From: CAVDRM01 sp963611355
GTDB lineage: Bacteria; Bacillota; Clostridia; Christensenellales; Aristaeellaceae
NCBI GenBank assembly: GCA_963611355.1
Contig: CAVDRM010000027.1
Span: 1 to 35,292 of the forward strand
Direction: 5' to 3'
Length of the DNA stretch: 35,292 bases
Below are positions 8,811 to 17,206 of this stretch, in pieces. The translations under genes and the position numbers were made by a program. The notes below the pieces were generated by a model. It was not told the DNA's origin, did not search any database, and saw nothing but the letters and a program-made list of their open reading frames with translations. Position 1 is the first letter of the stretch, and each line of letters opens with the position of its first letter.

Positions 8811-9701
8811 ATGAACACACGTGAGCTGCGAACCAACAAGCAAAAACTGTTAACCTACGCATTAGTCCTGATTCCATTCATATTCTTTCTCTATATTTTG
8901 ATTGTTCCTCTTGGAACCTCCATCTATTATAGCTTGTGCAAATGGAAAGGCGTTGGAGCACCGAATTTTATCTGGTTTGATAATTATGCTAAGCTCTGGA
9001 AAGATAAGAATTTTTGGCTTGTTGTCAAGAATACTTTGCGCTATTCACTGTACTGTACATTGGGGCAGGTTGGTTTGGCGTTGCTCGTATCTTTGCTGCT
9101 TACCGGAAAACAGCTTCGATTAAAGGCCTTCCACCGTGCAGTCATCTTTTTTCCGGTTGTCATGGCTCCGGTCGTGGTGGGCTTCGTTTGGAAGATTATT
9201 TACAATACAAATTACGGCGTTTTGAACACTATTTTGCGTTCACTTAATTTAGATGGATGGATTAAGCCTTGGCTTGATGACCCTAATATTATTATTTACA
9301 CAGTTTCTGTACCAGTCATCTGGCAGTATATCGGCTTGTATATGGTCATTTTGTTGAGTGCAATAACAAGCATTCCGAATGAAATTTATGAGTGTGCAGA
9401 ATTGGATGGAGCAGACGGTATTAAGCGGTCTTGGTACATCACGCTGCCTATGATCTGGGATACGCTTAAGATTGTCATCATTTTGGTTGCTTCAGGGACG
9501 ATGAAGATATACGATCATATCTATGTCATTTCAGGCGGTGGCCCCGGACGATCTTCAATGTCGATGGCCGTTTACGCTTATCAGAATACCTTTGTTTTCG
9601 GTAATTTCGGATATGGCTCCGCAATTGCAGTGGTAATCCTAGCTATTGCTTTGTTGATTGGTTTGCTTGTTCAGGCGATTATGGGGAGGAAAAGCGCATG
9701 A
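8811..9701 (+). CDS. Sugar ABC transporter permease (MsmF/UgpA-like)
   Basis: A 296-residue integral membrane protein with six predicted transmembrane segments starting at about residue 14. The EAA loop that contacts the ATPase is visible as ECAELDGADGIKRSWYITLPM. The sequence is typical of the first permease of carbohydrate importers of the CUT1 class. GGGAGG lies 6 bases before the ATG. It overlaps the next permease by 4 bases. It works with the binding protein at 7395-8693. Confidence 0.92.
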   Translation: MNTRELRTNKQKLLTYALVLIPFIFFLYILIVPLGTSIYYSLCKWKGVGAPNFIWFDNYAKLWKDKNFWLVVKNTLRYSLYCTLGQVGLALLVSLLLTGKQLRLKAFHRAVIFFPVVMAPVVVGFVWKIIYNTNYGVLNTILRSLNLDGWIKPWLDDPNIIIYTVSVPVIWQYIGLYMVILLSAITSIPNEIYECAELDGADGIKRSWYITLPMIWDTLKIVIILVASGTMKIYDHIYVISGGGPGRSSMSMAVYAYQNTFVFGNFGYGSAIAVVILAIALLIGLLVQAIMGRKSA

Positions 9702-10549
9702 AGAATAAACTGCATCGTGTTTCATTGCGAAAGCTTTTTCTTGGTTTGCTCATCAACATTCCCGTATGTCTGCTCTCAATTACTTGCATTTTTCCGGTAG
9801 TATGGTTACTGTATTCGTCACTTAAAACGGAGCAGGAGTTCGCCGTTTCATCGCTTGCGCTTCCTTCGTTGATTCAATTTTCAAATTATACTGAGGCATT
9901 CAAAACGGCAAATTTTGGCACTTTCATTTTTAACAGCGCGAAAAATAGCATCCTATCATTGGGCCTGGTGCTGGTGATTTCCTTCGTCATGGGCTATCTT
10001 TTATCTCGATATCGGTTTAAGGGCCGAAATATGATTTATGTTACTTTGCTTGCAGGAATCATGATTCCGGTTCATGCATTGATGGTGCCGTTGTTTATCC
10101 AGTTCAAGAATCTCGGAATATTGAATCAGTGGTATACCTTGATTCCGGTATATGTCGTTTTTGAACTGCCGACATCGATTTTCTTAATTGACAGCTATCT
10201 GAAAGGTGTCTCTACGGACATGGAGGATGCGGCGTCCATTGATGGCGCTGGTATGTTAAGTACAATGTTTCGTATTATCATGCCGATTTGCAAGCCTGTA
10301 TTAGCCACAGTCATCATTCTGACCTTTATGCATGTTTGGAATGAATTTCCCTTCGCACAGATATTGGTCAGCAGTAAGGGGTTGAAAACAATTCCTGTCG
10401 GTTTGACTTACTTCACGACCGACCATTCTACGAAATACACGTTACTGATGGCTGCACTCGCAATGGCGACTTTACCCGTTATTGCAATCTATTTGGCCTT
10501 TTATAATAAGGTTATGGAGGGCATGATGGCGGGCGCAATAAAAGGATAA
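9698..10549 (+). CDS. Sugar ABC transporter permease (MsmG/UgpE-like)
   Basis: A 283-residue membrane protein, the second CUT1-class permease. The EAA motif reads EDAASIDGAGMLSTMFRIIMP, and the C-terminus ends in the family-typical GAIKG. GGGGAGGAA lies inside the end of the preceding gene and the start overlaps its stop (ATGA), so the pair is translationally coupled. It forms the heterodimeric channel with the preceding permease. Confidence 0.92.
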   Translation: MKNKLHRVSLRKLFLGLLINIPVCLLSITCIFPVVWLLYSSLKTEQEFAVSSLALPSLIQFSNYTEAFKTANFGTFIFNSAKNSILSLGLVLVISFVMGYLLSRYRFKGRNMIYVTLLAGIMIPVHALMVPLFIQFKNLGILNQWYTLIPVYVVFELPTSIFLIDSYLKGVSTDMEDAASIDGAGMLSTMFRIIMPICKPVLATVIILTFMHVWNEFPFAQILVSSKGLKTIPVGLTYFTTDHSTKYTLLMAALAMATLPVIAIYLAFYNKVMEGMMAGAIKG

Positions 10550-10564
10550 AAAGGAGATAGGACT

Positions 10565-12604
10565 ATGTGGATTGAAAACAATTATCGACGCAACTTAATG
10601 GATATGCACATTGACGATTGGAATGAAGAATTCCTTTCAAAAATCAATGTAGACGAGTATGTCGATGCGCTTGCTGATGCCGGAATACAGGCAGCAATGG
10701 TGAAGGCTAAGCCCCATACTGGCTTGTGCTATTGGCCTTGCGAAATTGGCCGGATGCATAAGGGCCTTAAAGGGTTTGATTTTTTTGGCACAATGGTGCG
10801 TAAATGCCATGAAAAGGGTATCGCAGTTATTGCTTATTATACCCAGATTTTTGACAATTGGGCCTATGACAATCATCCGGATTGGCGATTGATTGCCCCT
10901 GATGGAAAGACTTTCCGCGAATATCGTGGAATGGATCATTTTCGCAATGGTCGTTATGGCATTGTTTGCCCTAATAATCCGGACTATCGAGCCTATGTCA
11001 GGGCAAACTTGCAAGAACTGAATCGTAAATACGATTTTGAAGGTATGTTCCTTGATATGACCTTCTGGCCGGATCTGTGCTTCTGCCCGCATTGCCGTAA
11101 ACGGTATTTTGAGGAAACCGGGCGCGAATTACCGCGCAAGATAGACTGGAATGATTCTGCTTTCCTTGATTATGCTTATCGACGCGCAGTTTGGATGGCT
11201 GATTATGCGAAATTTGCCACAGCCGCCGTGAAAGAAATTAAGCCGAATGTGACCATCGAGCATCAGTTCTCGATGATTACTTCGCCTTGGCTTCACGGCA
11301 GCACCGAGCTGCTGACGGAAGCTGTCGATTATTCCGGCGGCGATTATTATGGCGGCTATCTCCAGCAGACATTTATCAATAAGTATTATAAGAGTGTTAC
11401 GCCAAATCTTCCGTTCATCTATCATACAGGCCGCTGTGACCCTGAATTGAATATGCATACGACAACCAAGACGGCGGAGCAGCTTACCCTGCACGTCATA
11501 ACGGCTTTGGTTCATAATGGTGCATTTTTGCTGGTAGACGCAATCAATCCAGATGGGTCTATTGTTCCAGAAGTCTATCACAACTTAATGAAAAATATTT
11601 ATGCCAATACCCGTCGCTTTGAACAATATGTTAGTGGTGATTTGATCACTGATGCTGCTGTGTGGTTCGCTTCATTCAGCAAATATGATCCGGATGAAAG
11701 CGGCATAGATGTAAGCGAAAAGAGCTTCGAGCCTTCAATTTATATGGAAGCTCCTGTTGGCATGGCTTCTATTTTGCGCGAAAATAACCTTTCCTTTGAT
11801 GTCATCGGCTCAAAGAATCTGCGTCACTACAAGGGAAAAGCAATTTTACTGTGCAATGTTTCAAACATTCGCGATGAAGAGATGGACGCGATTGAGGACT
11901 ATGTAAACAATGGTGGCAATCTTTTTGTGTCTGGACCGATTGGACATCCTCGTCTCGCTGCTTTGCTGGGGCTTGAATTGACCGGAAAAACAGCACATAA
12001 TTTTACATACATGGCTCCCACGGAAGCAGGCGCAGCATATTTTTCTGGTTTCTCACGCCTTGCACCGTTGACGGTAAATCGTGCACAATACAAGGCTTCC
12101 GTCATCGCTTCTAAAGACTTAACGGTACTTGCAACTCGTACCTTGCCCTATACACCGACTGATACCGATGCCTTTGCTGCCATTCATTCCAACCCCCCCG
12201 GCATTCATACGGAAGAGCCTTGTGCAGTGCTGAAGCGTAGAGGCAACAGTAAGCTGCTGTGGACAGCAGCGCCGATTGAAGCGTCTAAGCCTTATATGAG
12301 TCGGCAGGTTGTACGGCATTTGGTGGAAGAGCTGATCGGTGAACCCTCCTTCCGCTCTAATGCACCTAAATTTGTTGAGGTGCTTGGCTGGTATAAAGAA
12401 GAGCATCAGTATTATGCGGTACTTAATGAGCAAGAGGATACTCCTGTTGTGCCGATGAGCGACCTGTGGATCGAAATTCCCGGCGAGAATCACAGTGCTA
12501 GGCTGTTGCCGAATGGCGAAAAGATTTGCGCCGAAAATCATGATGGATGGACAAGAATCCTTTTGCCAAAGCTTGAGCTGTTTGAGGTTATTGAAGTTAT
12601 TTAA
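10565..12604 (+). CDS. Glycoside hydrolase with GHL6-type barrel (GH151-like)
   Basis: A 679-residue cytoplasmic enzyme with no signal peptide. Residues 1-350 look like the hypothetical glycosyl hydrolase 6 (GHL6) barrel, which occurs in GH151 proteins, some described as alpha-L-fucosidases. Asp164 in FEGMFLDMTFWPD and Glu232 in VTIEHQF are candidate catalytic residues. A CxCPHC cluster at 172-177 follows the Asp, as often seen in this group. Residues about 390-480 resemble the beta-galactosidase trimerisation fold (VSNIRDEEMDAIEDYVNNGGNLFVSG has the typical pattern). AAGGAGATAGG precedes the ATG. It sits between a sugar importer and a sugar-phosphate epimerase, so it probably cleaves the imported glycoside. 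The fucosidase activity is uncertain, since no fucose pathway gene is nearby. Confidence 0.7.
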   Translation: MWIENNYRRNLMDMHIDDWNEEFLSKINVDEYVDALADAGIQAAMVKAKPHTGLCYWPCEIGRMHKGLKGFDFFGTMVRKCHEKGIAVIAYYTQIFDNWAYDNHPDWRLIAPDGKTFREYRGMDHFRNGRYGIVCPNNPDYRAYVRANLQELNRKYDFEGMFLDMTFWPDLCFCPHCRKRYFEETGRELPRKIDWNDSAFLDYAYRRAVWMADYAKFATAAVKEIKPNVTIEHQFSMITSPWLHGSTELLTEAVDYSGGDYYGGYLQQTFINKYYKSVTPNLPFIYHTGRCDPELNMHTTTKTAEQLTLHVITALVHNGAFLLVDAINPDGSIVPEVYHNLMKNIYANTRRFEQYVSGDLITDAAVWFASFSKYDPDESGIDVSEKSFEPSIYMEAPVGMASILRENNLSFDVIGSKNLRHYKGKAILLCNVSNIRDEEMDAIEDYVNNGGNLFVSGPIGHPRLAALLGLELTGKTAHNFTYMAPTEAGAAYFSGFSRLAPLTVNRAQYKASVIASKDLTVLATRTLPYTPTDTDAFAAIHSNPPGIHTEEPCAVLKRRGNSKLLWTAAPIEASKPYMSRQVVRHLVEELIGEPSFRSNAPKFVEVLGWYKEEHQYYAVLNEQEDTPVVPMSDLWIEIPGENHSARLLPNGEKICAENHDGWTRILLPKLELFEVIEVI

Positions 12605-12610
12605 AAATTT

Positions 12611-12652
12611 GTTAGACGATCGGCATGATTTTGGTCTTGCCGATCGTCTAAC
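12611..12652 (+). repeat. Perfect 15-bp inverted repeat between glycosidase and epimerase genes
   Basis: GTTAGACGATCGGCA (12611-12625) and TGCCGATCGTCTAAC (12638-12652) are perfect complements with a 12-base loop. The ribosome site GGAGGAAAG of the epimerase follows within 7 bases and there is no T-run. It is probably an intercistronic mRNA stem-loop; it could also be a DNA binding site. Confidence 0.6.
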
Positions 12653-12669
12653 GCTGTGGAGGAAAGACT

Positions 12670-13350
12670 ATGCATGGACAAATATCTGCATCAATGATGT
12701 GCGCAGATCTGATGCATTTGGAAGATAGTGTTCATCAATTGGAGAAAAGTCATGTAGAGTGGCTGCATTGCGATGTGATGGATGGACATTTTGTACCTAA
12801 TTGGATGATGTTTCCTGACATGATCAATGCTCTTGCAAAAAATTCAACCATACCAATGGATGTTCATTTGATGATTGAAAACCCTTCGGAGATTCTTCCG
12901 TCGCTCAAATTACGAGATGGCGATATGGTTTCTTTTCATTATGAAAGCACGCCTCATATTCAGCGTATAATAAGTATGATACGCGATCGTGGCTGGATTC
13001 CGGCAGTGGCATTAAATCCGGCTACGCCTTTGGAACTGGTGAAGGAGATTTTGCCGGAGTTAGGTATGCTGCTCGTTATGACGGTCAACCCAGGTTTCGC
13101 TGGGCAAAAATTAGTCCCGAACGGCTTGTCAAAAATAAGCCGCGCTCGCCAAATAATTAACAATTCCGAAACGCCGAACATTCTTATTGAGGTGGATGGA
13201 AACTGCAGCTTGATTAACGCTCCGTTGATGATAGAAGCAGGAGCAGATATTTTAGTGGCCGGAACGAGCAGCGTTTTTAATTCTAAGCTCTCCATTGAAG
13301 AAGGAGTTACATCGCTCCGCGCAGCAATGTCAAAAGCGCGGCATGCTTGA
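12670..13350 (+). CDS. Ketohexose/pentulose-phosphate 3-epimerase (AlsE/Rpe family)
   Basis: A 226-residue ribulose-phosphate-3-epimerase family barrel. Metal and catalytic residues are in place: His33 and Asp35 (WLHCDVMDGHFVPN), His66 (MDVHLM) and Asp176 (IEVDGNC), with MTVNPGFAGQ as the phosphate loop. SMMCADL, EVDGNC and GTSSVFN match the E. coli D-allulose-6-phosphate epimerase AlsE (SLMCMDL, EVDGSC, GTSGLFN) more closely than typical Rpe, as far as I recall those sequences. An AlsE activity would turn allulose-6-P into fructose-6-P. Its 3' end overlaps the next gene by 8 bases. It is cotranscribed with the transporter and glycosidases, so it serves the same sugar route and is not housekeeping Rpe. 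Confidence 0.8.
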   Translation: MHGQISASMMCADLMHLEDSVHQLEKSHVEWLHCDVMDGHFVPNWMMFPDMINALAKNSTIPMDVHLMIENPSEILPSLKLRDGDMVSFHYESTPHIQRIISMIRDRGWIPAVALNPATPLELVKEILPELGMLLVMTVNPGFAGQKLVPNGLSKISRARQIINNSETPNILIEVDGNCSLINAPLMIEAGADILVAGTSSVFNSKLSIEEGVTSLRAAMSKARHA

Positions 13351-14911
13351 TACTTTGGGCTTCACTGTAAAACTTACCATTTTACTGCAACTATTGATGT
13401 GCAGGGGAGTATCCTCTCAAAAAGAGCTTGATTTTGTATTAGAGCTTATCAAAAATCATGCGTTAGGCGGCGTGCAGGTTCGTGCGGACAGCCAAGCGGC
13501 AGCTACGATTTCTGCCATTCAGCAGGCGGCAGATTATCCCGTTTTTGTTGCAGCGGATATGGAATGCGGTTATGAGCCGGGCGGACTGACGATTGCGGGC
13601 AATATAGCACTCGGCGCAGTTGATGACCCGATGGCAGCCTACCATTTTGCGCGTATTACGGCTACACAGGCAAAAGCGGTCGGATGGAATATGATTTGGG
13701 GGCCGGTTGTGGATATGGCACCCGTCAATGCTCCGTGCAGAATCTGTCGATGCATTAGCGCGAATAAGGAAAAAACAGCGGATATTGCCTGCGCATATAT
13801 GAAGGGCTTTGCCGATTGCGGCGTAATCGGTACAGCAAAGCACTATCCTTCTGTGTCGGATATTGTCATTGATACTCATATGCAGGAGGGAGCATCCCAC
13901 ATGACGGAAGCCGAGCTGACAGAAGGCCCACTCTATCCGTATCAAAAGATGATTGAACGTTTAGGCTCAGATATGATGGGTGTTATGACGGGGCATTTCA
14001 GATGCGTGAACATCGATTCGGAATATCCGGCCACTTTATCCTCTGTATTGATTGGTATTCTGCGTCGTATGGGTTTTAACGGCCTTGTGGTTACGGATTC
14101 CTTTGCTATGATGGGCGTTTTACAGCGTTTTGGCGAGGAAAGAGCACTCGGTCTTGCGATTGCGGCAGGAAACGATTTGGTATTGCCGAATTACCGCACA
14201 TCCCTTGCGGAAAGCTACCAGCAGATGATGAATTGTTACCGCAAGGGTATATTTTCGGTGGATAGATTAAATGACGCGGTATCTCATGTGTTAAAGGCAC
14301 AAGAAAGAACGCTGCGTTTTCCATCAACATTTAATATTACGGAAGCAGATCGAAAAGCAATCAGCAGAATCAACAGAAACAGCCTTTGTGCAATTACAGA
14401 CCCAGGGCTTGATATAAAATTAGACACAAAAGGAAATCATCTGTTTGTTATTCTGACAGAAAACAGCTATCAGGAAAAAAATCAAACAGACAGTGAAATT
14501 AATTTTATTACATGGTGGAATTCGAAGCATATGACGGATTTGCTGCGAAGATACTTTCTAAGGTCGAGTTTCCTAACAATCTGCGAATTCCCGAATAGCC
14601 GACAAATTGAAGAAGTCTGCGTAGCAGCAACAGAACACGCGGATATCATTTTTGTCACCTTTTGTGATACCGGTGCATATTACGGCACAGATGGCTTGAC
14701 GGAAAGAATCCGAAATTTGATTGCTTCTCTCGGCGAAAAGGTCTCTATGGTGGTACATACGGGGAATCCCTATGCAATGGAACAGCTTCCGCATATACCG
14801 AGGCTCCTTTTTTGCTTTCAGTCATCAGAAAGCATGGCGTGCATTCCGGAAATTCTTTCCGGAAATATGAAGCCGTCAGGCTGTATGCCATTGCCGCTCA
14901 AGCTGCATTGA
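13343..14911 (+). CDS. GH3 enzyme of the NagZ (beta-N-acetylhexosaminidase) subfamily
   Basis: A 522-residue two-domain GH3 protein in normal domain order. The NagZ-subfamily loop with the Asp-His dyad is present: KHYPSVSDIVIDTH at 166-179, dyad Asp177 and His179. The nucleophile is Asp252 in LVVTDSFAMMG. The usual PGHGD of the loop is changed to PSVSD, so the loop is divergent. The barrel covers about 15-340 and a second alpha/beta domain follows. There is no signal peptide, so it should act in the cytoplasm on imported disaccharides or glycopeptides. The ATG at 13343 is preferred; it overlaps the epimerase stop, and an earlier TTG at 13295 lies deep in that gene. The ribosome site is weak, which suggests translational coupling. 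It is the last gene of the operon. Confidence 0.8.
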   Translation: MLDTLGFTVKLTILLQLLMCRGVSSQKELDFVLELIKNHALGGVQVRADSQAAATISAIQQAADYPVFVAADMECGYEPGGLTIAGNIALGAVDDPMAAYHFARITATQAKAVGWNMIWGPVVDMAPVNAPCRICRCISANKEKTADIACAYMKGFADCGVIGTAKHYPSVSDIVIDTHMQEGASHMTEAELTEGPLYPYQKMIERLGSDMMGVMTGHFRCVNIDSEYPATLSSVLIGILRRMGFNGLVVTDSFAMMGVLQRFGEERALGLAIAAGNDLVLPNYRTSLAESYQQMMNCYRKGIFSVDRLNDAVSHVLKAQERTLRFPSTFNITEADRKAISRINRNSLCAITDPGLDIKLDTKGNHLFVILTENSYQEKNQTDSEINFITWWNSKHMTDLLRRYFLRSSFLTICEFPNSRQIEEVCVAATEHADIIFVTFCDTGAYYGTDGLTERIRNLIASLGEKVSMVVHTGNPYAMEQLPHIPRLLFCFQSSESMACIPEILSGNMKPSGCMPLPLKLH

Positions 14912-14938
14912 TATCGACGCGATGGCTGAGCGGTATTC

Positions 14939-15388
14939 TTAGCTTTCCGGCACTTTTACCACAAGCTTTTTCACAAAGCAGGGTGCGCCGTCAGCGCATT
15001 TGACTTTGTGGGCTTCGCCGGGAAAGACGATTAGAACATCGTCCGTTGACAGACGGAAGCGGCATTGCCAGTCGCCATCGGAGGCAATATAATCCGCGTT
15101 TTCATCTCCTGATGTTTCGTGCAGAGAGGCTTCGTCAGCCGCCATGATGAGTTCGCGGCCGGACAGCACCATATGAATATCGGTGTATCGGATATGCGTC
15201 TCAAACAATTGACCTTCCTCCGGCCGGGTCTCATAGTCAAATCGATTGGCGTACACGGTATCATTGATTTCGTTTCGCCCCGTCTGCAGAGCATTCAGGT
15301 TGTTTTCCAGAAGAAAACGGATGGCCGTATCCATGTGTTCGCTGAGACCAAAATAGCGCTTTAATTCGTTTTTTTTGCAATAAATCAT
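14939..15388 (-). CDS. YhcH/YjgK/YiaL family protein, probable N-acetylneuraminate anomerase (NanQ-like)
   Basis: A 149-residue cupin-like protein of the DUF386 family. E. coli members (YhcH, now NanQ) speed the opening of alpha-sialic acid rings so the lyase can use them. Putative metal-site residues are seen in FETHIRYTDIHM (Glu62, His65, His72) and in FPGEAHKVK (His127), the two hallmark stretches of the family. The start at 15388 follows AAGGAGGA by 7 bases; the longer frame upstream lacks a site. It is the last gene of the leftward operon headed by nanA, which supports the sialic acid role. Convergent with the GH3 gene, 27 bases apart, with no clear terminator between them. Confidence 0.85.
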   Translation of the reverse strand: MIYCKKNELKRYFGLSEHMDTAIRFLLENNLNALQTGRNEINDTVYANRFDYETRPEEGQLFETHIRYTDIHMVLSGRELIMAADEASLHETSGDENADYIASDGDWQCRFRLSTDDVLIVFPGEAHKVKCADGAPCFVKKLVVKVPES

Positions 15389-15401
15389 GCATCTTTCCTC
15401 C

Positions 15402-16157
15402 TTAAAGTTGTGTTGACGGGTGCAGGAAAACAATCATCTGATCCTCAAAGTGGTTGATGCGCTCATGGATATATTTAGGGTACAGAAAATGGCGTTTGGG
15501 TTCCGGTGCGGCGGCATAAACAGCCAGCTGATTTTCAGGTGGAGACACAGAATCCATCCCGCCGGTCGCCATCAGAAAGGGCTGGTGCAGCAGCGAAGCA
15601 AAGCCAACACAATCCGCATAATCGCCGCCGCACAGCGGATTTTGGGCGATGCATTTGGCAACGCCGAAAAAGGCGCTGACGGCGATGGCCAGCGTTCCGC
15701 CGAGTGAATCGCCCCAAGCGAACACCTGATTTGAGTCCGTATGCTGAAGAGAAAAACCAATCTGCGCCGCGCAGAAAGCGTCTGCCGCCTGCTGCGCAAA
15801 CGGGATATTTTTTCTGTTTTCCGGCGCAAATACAGCATACCCCAAGGCGATAAAGCGGGTCATATAATGCCAGCCGCGTACCGGCAGGTTTTCGGCATGA
15901 AACATCAGTACCAGGGGATGTTTCTCATCGCCGACAGGCCGGATATACCGTGCTTTTAACGTTTCACCATCCGTGCCGGTAAAAAAAACTTCGCTGTATA
16001 CAGCCATTTTTTCGTTGCCGGATATAAACGGCGTGCCATGAATGATGCGCGTTTTTGCAGCTTCCGCTTTGCGCGCCTGCCATTCAGACAGAAAGCTTTC
16101 AGGCAGCACAAACGGCGGCAGCGCCTTCAAACCTGCATCCCACTCCTTTTGAATCAT
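15402..16157 (-). CDS. Divergent CE7-like alpha/beta hydrolase (esterase)
   Basis: A 251-residue hydrolase related to acetyl xylan esterase/cephalosporin C deacetylase (CE7) and clearly a diverged sister of the gene next to it. The triad can be placed as Ser151 (WGDSLGG), Asp202 (GGMDSVSP) and His231 (YIHE). It is about 65 residues shorter than its neighbour, and the FHGYPG oxyanion stretch is changed to FHAENLP. The usual SQGG is SLGG. It overlaps the neighbour by 4 bases (ATGA), so the two are coexpressed. In a sialic acid operon an O-deacetylase role is plausible; the changes suggest a different acyl substrate or a reduced activity. Confidence 0.7.
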   Translation of the reverse strand: MIQKEWDAGLKALPPFVLPESFLSEWQARKAEAAKTRIIHGTPFISGNEKMAVYSEVFFTGTDGETLKARYIRPVGDEKHPLVLMFHAENLPVRGWHYMTRFIALGYAVFAPENRKNIPFAQQAADAFCAAQIGFSLQHTDSNQVFAWGDSLGGTLAIAVSAFFGVAKCIAQNPLCGGDYADCVGFASLLHQPFLMATGGMDSVSPPENQLAVYAAAPEPKRHFLYPKYIHERINHFEDQMIVFLHPSTQL

Positions 16158-17110
16158 GCCGTTTCACCTTCTTCCGTAAAGAACATAAGCAGCATATCAT
16201 CAAACGCCTGAATTTCCTCATGCCCAAAGCCCGGAAAGAAAAAGCGCTTTTTAGGGCAGGTGAGGCTGTTATACACGCCGTCCTGCGTAATCGGCGTACA
16301 AACCGTATCCTCAAGGCCCGTGCCGAACAGCACGGGACATTTGACCCACGGAGCCAAGTTGTGTACATCAATATAACCCAGCTTGGCAAACCATTCCTCT
16401 GTCCGGCTTCCGTCCGGATCAAACCAGCGGGAATAATAGCGCAGCCCCTCATAGGCGATCTCGTCCGCGCCCATCTCCCACACCTTTTGAAAATCGCTCA
16501 GGAAGGGATAGAGGATGGCCGCTTTTTTCGGCACATCGGGGTTCAGCGCCGCACACGCCAGTCCCAATCCGCCGCCCTGCGATGCGCCGTTGATGTAGAT
16601 GCGGTCTTGGTCAATTTCCGCCATCTTTCGCACAATGCGGCACAGAATGCGCATATCTTGATACATCCGTACATAATACATATCCTTGGGGTCGCCGTCC
16701 AAACCGGCGACCAGATGCCCTGCGACGGTCGTCCCCTTATAACCGCCGATATCCTCGCTGCGGCCACCCTGCCCGGGGCATTCCATCGCCAGCAATGCAA
16801 AGCCCATACCCGCAAAGGAGGATTGCTCCATCCAGCCTCGGCTTGCACCCGGATAACCGTGGAACTGAAGCACAAGGGGCAGAGAGCCTTTTCGTGTCGG
16901 GCGGACGTAGCGGGCATAGAGCTGCGCTCCGTGCATTCCCCGAAACCACAAATGAAGATATTCGCAGGTTGGGTAGGCCGGAACGCCGCCGGGTGTAAAG
17001 CTGTAATCAAGCGGGACGGAGTCCGCTTCCGCCATGCGTGCCTGCCAGAAGACATCAAAGTCCTTGGGACGCGGCGTTGTGCCGAGATAAAGCTGTTCCT
17101 CTTGCCGCAT
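16154..17110 (-). CDS. CE7 family acetyl esterase (cephalosporin C deacetylase/AXE1 type)
   Basis: A 318-residue, full-length CE7 esterase. The triad is Ser177 (NGASQGGG), Asp268 (TGLEDTVCTP) and His297 (FGHEE). The oxyanion region FHGYPGASRGW and the RGQGG-like ECPGQGG are typical. The family removes acetyl groups from small sugar esters and works as a hexamer in the cytoplasm. It sits between nanA and a second esterase, so removal of O-acetyl groups from sialic acid is a fair inference. The start at 17110 is preceded by AGGGG at about 8-12 bases. A strong stem-loop separates it from nanA, so expression is probably lower than that of nanA. Confidence 0.85.
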   Translation of the reverse strand: MRQEEQLYLGTTPRPKDFDVFWQARMAEADSVPLDYSFTPGGVPAYPTCEYLHLWFRGMHGAQLYARYVRPTRKGSLPLVLQFHGYPGASRGWMEQSSFAGMGFALLAMECPGQGGRSEDIGGYKGTTVAGHLVAGLDGDPKDMYYVRMYQDMRILCRIVRKMAEIDQDRIYINGASQGGGLGLACAALNPDVPKKAAILYPFLSDFQKVWEMGADEIAYEGLRYYSRWFDPDGSRTEEWFAKLGYIDVHNLAPWVKCPVLFGTGLEDTVCTPITQDGVYNSLTCPKKRFFFPGFGHEEIQAFDDMLLMFFTEEGETA

Positions 17111-17155
17111 AAAGCATAACCCCTGTTCATGTTCTGCCGATGTATAACAGCAAAA

Positions 17156-17186
17156 TTCTGATGGCGAAAATGATTCGCCATCAGAA
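17156..17186 (-). terminator. Strong stem-loop after nanA (terminator or attenuator)
   Basis: TTCTGATGGCGAA and TTCGCCATCAGAA are perfect 13-base complements with a 5-base loop. On the minus strand four Ts follow at once (TTTTGCTG). It lies between the nanA stop and the esterase start. Partial termination would set nanA above the downstream genes. Confidence 0.7.
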
Positions 17187-17206
17187 CGCTGAATCGGTTA
17201 TTTTGA

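Noticed and set aside
12670..13350. Housekeeping ribulose-phosphate 3-epimerase (rpe)
   Set aside because: The signature stretches look closer to AlsE, and the gene lies inside an inducible sugar operon; however Rpe activity cannot be fully excluded.
16055..17119. A 354-codon plus-strand open frame across the two CE7-type esterases
   Set aside because: Both minus-strand genes have complete catalytic triads and coupled starts; the plus frame lacks motifs and a ribosome site.
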